From: Sipunculus nudus
Taxonomy: Eukaryota; Annelida; Sipuncula; Golfingiida; Sipunculidae
Length of the DNA stretch: 64,000 nucleotides
Reading direction: 5' to 3'
Assembly: GCA_026874595.1 (NCBI GenBank)
Contig: CM049314.1
Span: 15,122,729 to 15,186,728 of the forward strand
Positions 37,692 to 49,960 of this stretch are shown here, one piece after another. A program made the position numbers and the translations under genes. A model generated the notes under the pieces. The model was not told the origin of the DNA. It saw only the letters and a program-made list of their open reading frames with translations, and ran no database searches. The first letter of the stretch is position 1, and each line of letters opens with the position of its first letter.

Positions 37692-38629
37692 GACGTTTAG
37701 ATCCAGGTCGGTCGACCTACTTTCAACTCTTTCCTTTCCATTCACTTCAGGAACAGGCAGACTTTTCGCGTCAGCTTCCGGCCAGGGTTGGCCAAAAGCC
37801 GGCTTTTTCTCATATTGTCCGGGCCGGCGCCTAATAATGGCTGTTACTGGTCAATTATGGTTAATGTACTTATCATCTGACAAATCATTCATACAATATC
37901 CCTTTATTACTCAGGCTTTTAAGTTGCTGCAGTGATATACTGGTCATCTGACAAACCATTCATAATGTACACTTTTTTAATTGGCTTTAAAGTAGTGGCT
38001 GTAATATAAGTTTACCGACACGAACCCTAACTCTTGACTAGTGCAGTGAACAGTAACTAGATGGGCAGGTGGAAGCGAGACAGTTATGTGACCCAACTTA
38101 ATTAGTCTTTATGAACTTGAGCACAAAACTGGATCCACTGTATGGCTCCCTGATAATCATTGTTTTTATTTATTACAATAGTGACTTGCATCATTAAAGG
38201 ACGCTTAGTTGTTAACCCAGAGGCCATGGGGATGGAGATTAATTACGTGAGCAGAGTCAGTTTTGAATCAATTTCAGTCCTGCCTGGACTTGAACTCCAT
38301 GCTAGCTTATTATTGCGGTATGTTTACTTTTGATTATCAAAGACTTTCTGGTACAAAGCTTTGATACTGGGCCTTGCTGTGGGACATGAACTGTAACATT
38401 TAGTGATCGGCCGCCAGGTTTGTGGCCTTCTTATCTTCTATCAAGCACAAAGGGATTCTTAAGAGACTTGCACAGTGAAGCACCTTATTTGTGATATTTA
38501 TCGTTGAACCTGTGTTATTTGAAAGTCAAACATTTGTACCAACTATAAATCTTTACAGTAAAAAGCATGCATATTACATGTCTAAGTTAATCTTGGTTCC
38601 CCTGCAGTATCATTACTTATCGTCGATGG
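37692..38629 (+). repeat. Core element copy 18 (full length)
   Basis: It has 938 bp. CTAATAATGGC is private. TATCGTTGAACC is combined with CATGCTAGC, the same combination as in copies 12 and 19. Confidence 0.93.
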
Positions 38630-39430
38630 GTAAGCATTGTTATCGTTGAGGGGTAAGCATTGTTATCGTCGAGGGTAAGCATTGTTATCGTTGAGGGGCA
38701 AGCATTGTTATCGTTGAGGGCATAACAATGTTATCGTTGAGGGGTAAGCATTGTTATCGTTGAGGGCATAACATTGTTATCGTTGAGGGGTAAGCATTGT
38801 TATCGTTGTACGGTAAACATTGTTAGCGTCGAGGGTAAGCATTGTTATCGTTGAGGGGCAAGCATTGTTATCTTTGAGGGCATAACATTATTATCGTTGA
38901 GGGATAAGCAGTGATATCGTTGAGGGCATAAAATTGTTTTCGTTGAGGGGTAAGCATTGTTATCGTTGAGGGGTTGGAATTGTTTTCGTTGAGGGATAAG
39001 TATTGTTATCGTTGAGGGGTTAGCATTGTTATCGTTGAGGGGTAAGCATTGTTATCGTTGAGGGTTTGGAATTGTTTTCGTTGAGGGATAAGTATTGTCA
39101 TCGTTGAGGGGTAAGCATTGTTATCGTTGAGGGGTAAGCATTGTTATCGGTGAGGGCAAGGCATAGTTTTCGTTGAGGGGTAAGCATTGTTATCATTGAG
39201 GGGAAGCATTGTTATCGTTGAGGGGTTAGCATTGTTTCCGTTGAGGGGTAAGCATTGTTATCATTGAGGGGAAGCATTGTTATCGTTGAGGGGTAAGCAT
39301 TGTTATCGTTTAGGGGTAAGCATTGATATCGTTGAGGGAATAACATAGTTATCGTTGAGGGGTAAGCATTGTTATCGTAGAGGGGTAAGCATTGTATTGT
39401 TGTCGTTGAGGGCATAACCTTGCTATCTTT
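38630..39430 (+). repeat. Minisatellite array between cores 18 and 19 (801 bp)
   Basis: Same length as 40,374-41,174 and almost identical (GTTGTACGGTAAAC, ATTATTATCG, GGGCATAAAATTG). The short left flank lacks the GAAGGTTATGC and GTTAACATTG units, as at 24,359-25,182. Confidence 0.95.
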
Positions 39431-40373
39431 GACGTTTAGATCCAGGTCGGTCGACCTACTTTCAACTCTTTTCTTTCCATTCACTTCAGGAACAGGCAGA
39501 CTTCTTGCGTCAGCTTCCGGCCAGGGTTGGCCAAAAGCCGGCTTTTTCTCATATTGTCCGGGTCGGCGCCTAATACTGGCTGTCACTGGTCAATTATGGT
39601 TAATGTACTTATCATCTGACAAATCATTCATACAATATCCCTTTATTACTCAGGCTTTTAAGTTGCTGCAATGATATACTGGTCATCTGACAAACCATTC
39701 ATAATGTACACTTTTTTAATTGGCTTTAAAGTAGTGGCTGTAATATAAGTTTACCGACACGAACCCTAACTCTTGAGTGTTAGTGCAGTGAACACTAACT
39801 AGATGGGCATATGGAAGCTAACCAGTTATGTGACCCAGCTTAATTAGTCTTTATATGAACTTGAGCACAAAACTGGATCCACTGTATGGCTCCCTGATAA
39901 TAAATGTTTTTATTTATTACAATAGTGACTTGCATCATTAAAGGACGCTTAGTTGTTAACCCAGAGGCCATGGGGATGGAGATTAATTACGTGAGCAGAG
40001 TCAGTTTTGAATCAATTTCAGTCCTGCCTGGACTTGAACTCCATGCTAGCTTATTATTGCGGTATGTTTACTTTTGATTATCAAAGACTTTCTGGTACAA
40101 AGCTTTGATACTGGGCCTTGCTGTGGGACATGAACTGTAACATTTAGTGATCGGCCGCCAGGTTTGTGGCCTTCTTATCTTCTATCAAGCACAAAGGGAT
40201 TCTTAAGAGACTTGCACAGTGAAGCACCTTATTTGTGATATTTATCGTTGAACCTGTGTTATTTGAAAGTCAAACATTTGTACCAACTATAAATCTTTAC
40301 AGTAAAAAGCATGCATATTACATGTCTAAGTTAATCTTGGTTCCCCTGCAGTATCATTACTTATCGTCGATTG
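39431..40373 (+). repeat. Core element copy 19 (subfamily B, 943 bp)
   Basis: Carries the full subfamily-B set plus CTTCTTGCGTC and GATAATAAATG, shared with copy 20. TATCGTTGAACC and the right end GATTGG distinguish it from copy 20. Confidence 0.93.
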
Positions 40374-41174
40374 GTAAGCATTGTTATCGTTGAGGGGTAA
40401 GCATTGTTATCGTCGAGGGTAAGCATTGTTATCGTTGAGGGGCAAGCATTGTTATCGTTGAGGGCATAACAATGTTATCGTTGAGGGGTAAGCATTGTTA
40501 TCGTTGAGGGCATAACATTGTTATCGTTGAGGGGTAAGCATTGTTATCGTTGTACGGTAAACATTGTTAGCGTCGAGGGTAAGCATTGTTATCGTTGAGG
40601 GGCAAGCATTGTTATCTTTGAGGGCATAACATTATTATCGTTGAGGGATAAGCAGTGATATCGTTGAGGGCATAAAATTGTTTTCGTTGAGGGGTAAGCA
40701 TTGTTATCGTTGAGGGGTTGGAATTGTTTTCGTTGAGGGATAAGTATTGTTATCGTTGAGGGGTTAGCATTGTTATCGTTGAGGGGTAAGCATTGTTATC
40801 GTTGAGGGTTTGGAATTGTTTTCGTTGAGGGATAAGTATTGTCATCGTTGAGGGGTAAGCATTGTTATCGTTGAGGGGTAAGCATTGTTATCGGTGAGGG
40901 CAAGGCATAGTTTTCGTTGAGGGGTAAGCATTGTTATCATTGAGGGGAAGCATTGTTATCGTTGAGGGGTTAGCATTGTTTCCGTTGAGGGGTAAGCATT
41001 GTTATCATTAAGGGGAAGCATTGTTATCGTTGAGGGGTAAGCATTGTTATCGTTTAGGGGTAAGCATTGATATCGTTGAGGGAATAACATAGTTATCGTT
41101 GAGGGGTAAGCATTGTTATCGTAGAGGGGTAAGCATTGTATTGTTGTCGTTGTGGGGAAAACCTTGCTATCTTT
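40374..41174 (+). repeat. Minisatellite array between cores 19 and 20 (801 bp)
   Basis: Tandem duplicate of the preceding array. It differs at ATTAAGGGGAAGC (about 41,007) and at the last unit before the core, where GTTGTGGGGAAAACC replaces GTTGAGGGCATAACC. Confidence 0.95.
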
Positions 41175-42117
41175 GACGTTTAGATCCAGGTCGGTCGACC
41201 TACTTTCAACTCTTTTCTTTCCATTCACTTCAGGAACAGGCAGACTTCTTGCGTCAGCTTCCGGCCAGGGTTGGCCAAAAGCCGGCTTTTTCTCATATTG
41301 TCCGGGTCGGCGCCTAATACTGGCTGTCACTGGTCAATTATGGTTAATGTACTTATCATCTGACAAATCATTCATACAATATCCCTTTATTACTCAGGCT
41401 TTTAAGTTGCTGCAATGATATACTGGTCATCTGACAAACCATTCATAATGTACACTTTTTTAATTGGCTTTAAAGTAGTGGCTGTAATATAAGTTTACCG
41501 ACACGAACCCTAACTCTTGAGTGTTAGTGCAGTGAACACTAACTAGATGGGCATATGGAAGCTAACCAGTTATGTGACCCAGCTTAATTAGTCTTTATAT
41601 GAACTTGAGCACAAAACTGGATCCACTGTATGGCTCCCTGATAATAAATGTTTTTATTTATTACAATAGTGACTTGCATCATTAAAGGACGCTTAGTTGT
41701 TAACCCAGAGGCCATGGGGATGGAGATTAATTATGTGAGCAGAGTCAGTTTTGAATCAATTTCAGTCCTGCCTGGACTTGAACTCCATGCTAGCTTATTA
41801 TTGCGGTATGTTTACTTTTGATTATCAAAGACTTTCTGGTACAAAGCTTTGATACTGGGCCTTGCTGTGGGACATGAACTGTAACATTTAGTGATCGGCC
41901 GCCAGGTTTGTGGCCTTCTTATCTTCTATCAAGCACAAAGGGATTCTTAAGAGACTTGCACAGTGAAGCACCTTATTTGTGATATTTATCATTAAACCTG
42001 TGTTATTTGAAAGTCAAACATTTGTACCAACTATAAATCTTTACAGTAAAAAGCATGCATATTACATGTCTAAGTTAATCTTGGTTCCCCTGCAGTATCA
42101 TTACTTATCGTCGATGG
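41175..42117 (+). repeat. Core element copy 20 (subfamily B, last core in the window)
   Basis: It has 943 bp, with the same subfamily-B states as copy 19, from which it is offset by 1,744 bp. Private changes are AATTATGTGAGC and TATCATTAAACC. Beyond it no core sequence occurs up to the window end. Confidence 0.93.
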
Positions 42118-42529
42118 GTAAGCATTGTTATCGTTGAGGGGTAAGCATTGTTATCGTCGAGGGTAAGCATTGTTATCGTTGAGGGGCAAGCATTGTTATC
42201 GTTGAGGGCATAACAATGTTATCGTTGAGGGGTAAGCATTGTTATCGTTGAGGGCATAACATTGTTATCGTTGAGGGGTTAGCATTGTTATCGTTGAGGG
42301 GTAAGCATTGTTATCGTTGACGGGTAAACATTGTTATCGTCGAGGGTAAGCATTGTTATCGTTGAGGGGTAAGCATTGTTATCGTTGAGGGCATAACATT
42401 GTTATCGTTGAGGGGTTAGCATTGTTATCGTTGAGGGTAAGCATTGTTATCGTTTAGGGCATAACATTGTTATCGTTGAGGGGTAAGCATTGTTATCGTT
42501 GAGGGGTAAGCATTGTTATCGTTGAGGCA

Positions 42530-45526
42530 TAAGTATTGTTATCGTTGAAGGGTAAGCATTGTTATCGTTGAGGGCAAGGCATAGTTTTCGTTGAGGGGTA
42601 AGCATTGTTATCATTGAGGGGAAGCATTGTTATCGTTGAGGGGTTAGCATTGTTTCAGTTGAAGGGTAAGCATTGTTATCATTGAGGGGAAGCATCGTTA
42701 TCGTTGAGGGGTTAGCATTGTTTCCGATGAGGGTAAGCATTGTTATCGTTGAGGGCATAACATTGTTATCGTTGAGGGTTAAGCATTGTTATCGTTGAAG
42801 GTTATGCATTGTAATCATTAAGGGGTTAACATTGTTATCATTGAGGGGTAAGTATTGTTTTTGGTTGAGAGGTAAGCATTGTTATCGTTGAGGGGTAAGC
42901 ATTGTATTGTTATCGTTGAGGGCATAATATTGTTATCGTTGAGGGGTAAGCATTGTTATCGTTGAGGGGTAAGCATTGTTATAGTTGACAGGAAGGCGTT
43001 GTTATTCTTGAGGGGTAAGCATTGTTATCGTTGAGGGGGTAAGCATTGTTATCGTTGAATGGTAAGCATTGTTATCGTTTAGGGGTAAGCATTGTTATCG
43101 TTGAGGGGTAAGCATTGTTATCATTTAGGGCATAATGTTGTTATCGTTGAGGGGTTAGCATTGTTCTCCTTGAGGGGTAAGCATTGTTATCGTTGAGGGG
43201 TAAGCATTGATATCATTGAGGGCATAAGTTTGTTATTGTTGAGGGGTAAGCATTGTTATCGCTTAGGGCATAACATTGTTATCGTTGAGGGGTAAGCATT
43301 GTTATCGTTGAGGGGTAAGCATTGTTATCGTTGAGGGGTTAGCATTGTTATTGTTGAGGCGTAAGCATTGTTATCGTTTAGGGGTAAGCATTGTTATCGT
43401 TGAGGGGTAAGCATTGTTATCGTTTAGGGGTAAGCATTGTTATCGTTGAGGGGTAAGCATTATTATTTGAGGGGTAAGTATTGTTATCGTTGAGGGGTAA
43501 GCATTGTTATCGTTTAGGGGTAAGCATTGTTATCGTTGAGGGGTAAGCATTGTTATCGTTGAGGGGTAAGCATTATTATCTTTTAGGGGTAAGCACTGTT
43601 ATCTTTGAGGGGTAAGCATTGTTATCGTTTAGGGAATAACATTGTTATCGTTGAGGGGTAAGCATTGTTATCGTTGAGGGGTAAGCATTGTTATAGTTGA
43701 CAGGAAGGCGTTGTTATTCTTGAGGGGTAAGCATTGTTATCGTTGAGGGGTAAGCATTGTTATCGTTGAGGGGTAAGCATTGTTATCGTTTAGGGGTAAG
43801 CATTGTTATCGTTGAGGGGTAAGCATTGTTATCATTTAGGGCATAATGTTGTTATCGTTGAGGGGTTAGCATTGTTCTCCTTGAGGGGTAAGCATTGTTA
43901 TCGTTGAGGGGTAAGCATTGATATCATTGAGGGCATAAGTTTGTTATTGTTGAGGGGTAAGCATTGTTATCGCTTAGGGCATAACATTGTTATCGTTGAG
44001 GGGTAAGCATTGTTATCGTTGAGGGGTAAGCATTGTTATCGTTGAGGGGTTAGCATTGTTATTGTTGAGGCGTAAGCATTGTTATCGTTTAGGGGTAAGC
44101 ATTGTTATCGTTGAGGGGTAAGCATTGTTATCGTTTAGGGGTAAGCATTGTTATCGTTGAGGGGTAAGCATTATTATTTGAGGGGTAAGTATTGTTATCG
44201 TTGAGGGGTAAGCATTGTTATCGTTTAGGGGTAAGCATTGTTATCGTTGAGGGGTAAGCATTATTATTTGAGGGGTAAGTATTGTTATCGTTGAGGGGTA
44301 AGCATTGTTATCGTTTAGGGGTAAGCATATTATCGTTGAGGAATAAGCATTGTTATCGTTTAGGGAAAAACATTGTTATCATTGAGGGGTAAGCATTAAT
44401 ATCATTGAGGGCATAACATTGTTATCGTTGAGGGGTAAGCTTTGTTATCGTTGAGGGGCAAGCATTGTTATAGTTGACAGGTAGGCGTTGTTATTCTTGA
44501 GGGGTAAGCATTGTTATCGTTGAGGGGTAAGCATTGTTATCGTGGAGGGGTAAGCATTGTTATCGTTTAGGGGTAAGCACTGTTATCGTTCAGGGGTAAG
44601 CATTGTTATCGTTGAGGGGTAAGCATTGTTATCGTTTAGGCGTAAGCATTGTTATCGTTGAGGGGTAAGCATTGTTATCGTTGACGGGTAAACATTGTTA
44701 TCGTCGAGGGTAAGCATTGTTATCGTTGAGGGGCAAGCATTGTTATCTTTGAGGGCATAACATTGTTATCGTTGAAGGATAAGCATTGATATCGTTGAGG
44801 GCATAACATTGTTTTCGTTGAGGGGTAAGCATTGTTATCGTTGAAGGGTTGGAATTGTTTTCGTTGAGGGATAAGTATTGTTATCGTTGAGGGGTTAGCA
44901 TTGTTATCGTTGAGGGTAAGCATTGTTATCGTTGAGGGGTAAGCATTGTTATCGTTGACGGGTAAACATTGTAATCGTCGAGGGTAAGCATTGTTATTGT
45001 TGAGGGATAAGCATTGTTATCGTTGAGGGCATAACATTGTTATCGATGAGGGGTAAGCATTGTTATCGTTCAGCGGTAAGCATTGTTTTCGTTGAGGGGT
45101 AAGGATTGTTATCGTTAAGGGGTTGGAATTGTTTTCGTTGAGGGATAAGTATTGTTATCGTTGAAGGGTAAGCATTGTTATCGTTGAGGGCAAGGCATAG
45201 TTTTCGTTGAGGGGTAAGCATTGTTATCATTGAGGGGAAGCATTGTTATCGTTGAGGGGTTAGCATTGTTTCAGTTGAGGGGTAAGCATTGTTATCATTG
45301 AGGGGAAGCATCGTTATCGTTGAGGGGTTAGCATTGTTTCCGATGAGGGTAAGCATTGTTATCGTTGAGGGCATAACATTGTTATCGTTGAGGGTTAAGC
45401 ATTGTTATCGTTGAAGGTTATGCATTGTAATCATTAAGGGGTTAACATTGTTATCATTGAGGGGTAAGTATTGTTTTTGGTTGAGGGGTAAGCATTGTTA
45501 TCGTTGAGGGGTAAGCACTGTATTGT
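42530..45526 (+). repeat. Dispersed duplicate pair, offset 2,616 bp
   Basis: 42,530-42,910 matches 45,146-45,526, through GGCAAGGCATAG, TTTCAGTTGA, TTTCCGATGAGG, GAAGGTTATGC, ATTAAGGGG and TTTTTGGTTGAG. Both copies contain the left-flank block normally found before a core, but no core follows. Confidence 0.75.
42960..44261 (+). repeat. Tandem ~711-bp higher-order repeat
   Basis: About 42,960-43,550 is repeated at 43,671-44,261. Both contain in order GACAGGAAGGCG, a GTTTAGGGG unit, CATAATGTTG, GTTCTCCTTGAGG, GATATCATTG, GCTTAGGGC, GTTGAGGCG and ATTATTTGAGG. One G-run near 43,035 is one base longer in the first copy. Related cassettes recur near 46,500, 50,420, 54,240 and 55,985. Confidence 0.8.
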
Positions 45527-47339
45527 TATCGTTGAGGGCATAACATTGTTATCGTTTAGGGGTAAGCATTTTTATCGTTGAAGGGTAAGCATTGTTATCG
45601 TTTAGGGCATAACATTGTTATCGTTGAGGGGTAAGTATTGTTATCGTTGAGGGGTAAGCATTGATATCATTGAGGGCATAAAATTGTTATCGTTGAGGGG
45701 TAAGCATTGTTATCGTTGAGGGGTAAGCATTGTTATAGTTGACAGGAAGGCGTTGTTATTCTTGAGGGGTAAGCATTGTTATCGTTGAGGGGTAAGCATT
45801 GTTATCGTTGAGGGGTAAGCATTATTATCTTTTAGGGGTAAGCATATTTATCGTTGAGGGGTAAGCATTGTTATTGTTTAGGGCATAACATTGTTATCGT
45901 TGAGGGGTAAGTATTGTTTTCGTTGAGGGGTAAGCATTGTTATCGTTGACAGGTAGGCGTTATTATTGAGGGGTAAGCATTGTTATCGTTGAGGGGTAAG
46001 CATTGTTATCACTTAGGGCATAATATTGTTATCATTGAGGGGTAAGCATTGTTATCATTGAGGGGTTAGCATTGTTATCGTTGAGGAGTAAGCATTGTTA
46101 TAGTTTACGGGTAAGCATTGTTATCATTGAGGGGAAGCATCGTTATCGTTGAGGGGTTAGCATTGTTTCCGATGAGGGTGAGCATTGTTATCGTTTAGGG
46201 CATAACATTGTTATCGTTGAGGGTTAAGCATTGTTATCGTTGAAGGTTATGCATTGTTATCATTAAGGGGTTAACATTGTTATCATTGAGGGGTAAGTAT
46301 TGTTATCGTTGAGGGGTAAGCATTGTTATCGTTGAGGGGTAAGCATTGTATTGTTATCGTTGAGGGCATAACATTGTTATCGTTTAGGGGTAAGCATTTT
46401 TATCGTTGAAGGGTAAGCATTGTTATCGTTTAGGGCATAACATTGTTATCGTTGAGGGGTAAACATTGTTATCGTTGAGGGGTAAGCATTGTTATAGTTG
46501 ACAGGTAGGCCTTGTTATTCTTGTGGGGTAAGCATTGTTATCTTTTAGGGGTAAGTACTGTTGATGTTTGAGGGGTAAGCATTGTTATCGTTTAGGGAAT
46601 AACATTGTTATCGTTGAGGGGTAAACATTGTTATCGTTGAGGGGTAAGCATTGTTATCGTTTAGGGGTAAGCATTGTTATCGTTGAGGGGTAAGCATTGT
46701 TATCATTTAGGGCATAATGTTGTTATCGTTGAGGGGTTAGCATTGTTCTCCTTGAGGGGTAAGCATTGTTATCGTTGAGGGGTAAGCATTGATATCATTG
46801 AGGGCATAAGATTGTTATTGTTGAGGGGTAAGCATTGTTATCGCTTAGGGCATAATATTGTTATCGTTGAGGGGTAAGCATTGTTATCGTTGAGGGGTAA
46901 GCATTGTTTTTGTTGAGGCGTAAGCATTGTTATCGTTTAGGGGTAAGCATTGTTATCGTTGAGGGGTAAGCATTGTTATCGTTTAGGGGTAAGCATTGTT
47001 ATCGTTGAGGGGTTAGCATTGTTATTGTTGAGGCGTAAGCATTGTTATCGTTTAGGGGTAAGCATTGTTATCGTTGAGGGGTAAGCATTGTTATCGTTTA
47101 GGGGTAAGCATTGTTATCGTTGAGGGGTAAGCATTATTATTTGAGGGGTAAGTATTGTTATCGTTTAGGGGTAAGCATTGTTATCGTTTACGGGTAAGCA
47201 TATTATCGTTGAGGAATAAGCATTGTTATCGTTTAGGGAAAAACATTGTTATCATTGAGGGGTAAGCATTAATATCATTGAGGGCATAAAATTGTTATCG
47301 TTGAGGGGTAAGCTTTGTTATCGTTGAGGGGCAAGCATT

Positions 47340-49960
47340 GTTATAGTTGACAGGTAGGCGTTGTTATTCTTGAGGGGTAAGCATTGTTATCGTTGAGGGG
47401 TAAGCATTGTTATCGTGGAGGGGTAAACATTGTTATCGTTTAGGGGTAAGCACTGTTATCGTTAAGGGGTAAGCATTGTTATCGTGTAGGGCATAACATT
47501 GTTATCGTTGAGGGGTAAGCATTTTTATCGTTGAGGGGTAAGCATTGTTATCACTTAGGGCATAATATTGTTATCGTTGAGGGGTAAGCATTGTTATCAT
47601 TGAGGGGTTAGCATTGTTATCGTTGAGGAGTAAGCATTGTTATAGTTTAGGGGTAAGCATTGTTATCGTTGAGGGATAAGCATTGTTATCGTTGAGGAGT
47701 AAGCATTGTTATCGTTGAGGGGTAAGCATTGTTATCGTTTAGGGCATAACATTGTTTTCGTCGAGGGGTAAGTTTTGTCATTTGAGGGGTAAGCATTGTT
47801 ATCGTTGAGGGGTAAGCATTGTTATCGTTTAGGGGTAAGCATTTTTATCGTTGAGGGGTAAGCATTGTTATTGTTTAGGGCATAACATTGTTATCGTTAA
47901 GGGGTAAGTATTGTTTTCGTTGAGGGGTAAGCATTGTTATAGTTGACAGGTAGGCGTTGTTATTCTTGAGGGGTAAGCATTGTTATCGTTGAGGGGTAAG
48001 CATTGTTATCACTTAGGGTATAATATTGTTATCGTTGAGGGGTTAGCATTGTTATCGTTGAGGAGTAAGCATTGTTATAGTTTAGGGGTAAGCATTGTTA
48101 TCATTGAGGGGTAAGCATTGTTATCGTTTAGGGCATAGCATTGTTATCGTTGAGGAGTAAGCATTGTTATCGTTGAGGGATAAGCATTGTTATCGTTGAG
48201 GAGTAAGCATTGTTATCGTTGAGGGGTAAGCATTGTTATCGTTTAGGGCATAACATTGTTATCGTTGAGGGGTAAGTGTTGTCATTTGAGGGGTAAGCAT
48301 TGTTATCGTTGAGGGGTAAGCATTGTTATCGTTTAGGGGTAAGCATTTTTATCGTTGAGGGGTAAGCATTGTAATTGTTTAGGGCATAACATTGTTATCG
48401 TTGAGGGGTAAGCATTGTTATCACTTATTTCATAATATTGTTATCGTTGAGGGGTAAGCATTGTTTTCATTGAGGGGTAAGCATTGTTATAGTTGACAGG
48501 TAGGCGTTGTTATTCTTGAGGGGTAAGCATTGTTATCGTTGAGGGATAAGCATTGTTATCGTTGAGGGGTAAGCATTGTTATCGTTGAGGGGTAAGCATT
48601 GTTATCACTTAGGTCATAATATTGTTATCGTTGAGGGGTAAGCATTGTTATCATTGAGGGGTTAGCATTGTTATCGTTGAGGGCATAGCATTGTTATCGT
48701 TGAGGAGTAAGCATTGTTATCGTTGTGGGGTAAGCATTGTTATCGTTTAGGGGTAAGCAGTTTTATCGTTGAGGGGTAAGCATTGTTATCGTTGAGGGCA
48801 TAACATTGTTATGGATGAGGGGTAAGCATTGTTATCGTTTAGGGGTAAGCATTGTTTTCGATGAGGGGTAAGGATTGTTATCGTTGAGGGAAGGCATAGT
48901 TTTCGTTGAGGGGTAAGCATTGTTATCATTGAGGGGAAGCATTGTTATCGTTGAGGGGTTAGCATTGTTTCAGTTGAGGGGTAAGCATTGTTATCATTGA
49001 GGGGAAGCAATGTTATCGTTGAGGGGTTAGCATTGTTTCCGATGAGGGTAAGCATTGTTATCGTTGAGGGCATAACATTGTTATCGTTGAGGGTTAAGCA
49101 TTGTTATCGTTGAAGTTTATGCATTGTTATCATTGAGGGGTAAGTATTGTTATCGTTGAGGGGTAAGCATTGTATTGTTATCTTTGAGGGCATAACATTG
49201 TTATCGTTTAGGGGTAAGCATTTTTATCGTTGACGGGTAAGCATTGTTATCATTTAGGGCATAACATTGTTATCGTTGAGGGGTAAGCATTGATATCATT
49301 GAGGGCATAAAATTGTTATCGTTGAGGGGTAAGCATTGTTATCGTTGAGGGGTAAGCATTGTTATAGTTGACAGGTAGGCGTTGTTATTCTTGAGGGGTA
49401 AGCATTGTTATCGTTGAGGGGTAAGCATTGTTATCGTTTAGGGGTAAGCACTGTTATCGTTGAGGGGTAAGCATTGTTATCGTGTAGGGCATAACATTGT
49501 TATCGTTGAGGGGTAAGCATTTTTATCGTTGAGGGGTAAGCATTGTTATCACTTAGGGCATAATATTGTTATCGTTGAGGGGTAAGCATTGTTATCATTG
49601 AAGGGTTAGCATTGTTATCGATGAGGAGTAAGCATTGTTATAGTTTAGGGGTAAGCATTGTTATCGTTGAGGGATAAGCATTGTTATCGTTGAGGAGTAA
49701 GCATTGTTATCGTTGAGGGGTAAGCATTGTTATCGTTTAGGGCATAACATTGTTTTCGTCGAGGGGTAAGTGTTGTCATTTGAGGGGTAAGCATTGTTAT
49801 CGTTGAGGGGTAAGCATTGTTATCGTTTAGGGGTAAGCATTGTTATCGTTGAGGGGTAAGCATTGTTATTGTTTAGGGCATAACATTGTTATCGTTGAGG
49901 GGTAAGTATTGTTTTCGTTGAGGGGTAAGCATTGTTATTGTTGACAGGTAGGCGTTGTTA
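47340..49960 (+). repeat. Duplicate pair, offset ~2.0 kb
   Basis: 47,340-47,960 corresponds to 49,361-49,960. The offset is 2,021 bp at the left and 1,998 bp at the right, a difference of exactly one 23-bp unit. Shared marks are GTGTAGGGC, TCACTTAGGGC, TATAGTTTAGG and GTTTTCGTCGAGG. Confidence 0.7.

Noticed and set aside
39212-39586. Minus-strand frame of 124 codons spanning the core end and the array (also 40,956-41,330 and 24,964-25,236)
   Set aside because: The distal part is minisatellite translated in three frames in turn, because 23 is not a multiple of 3. It stays open only where variants remove the TAA of CGATAA. There is no ATG-led start in the core and no sign of selection on the frame.
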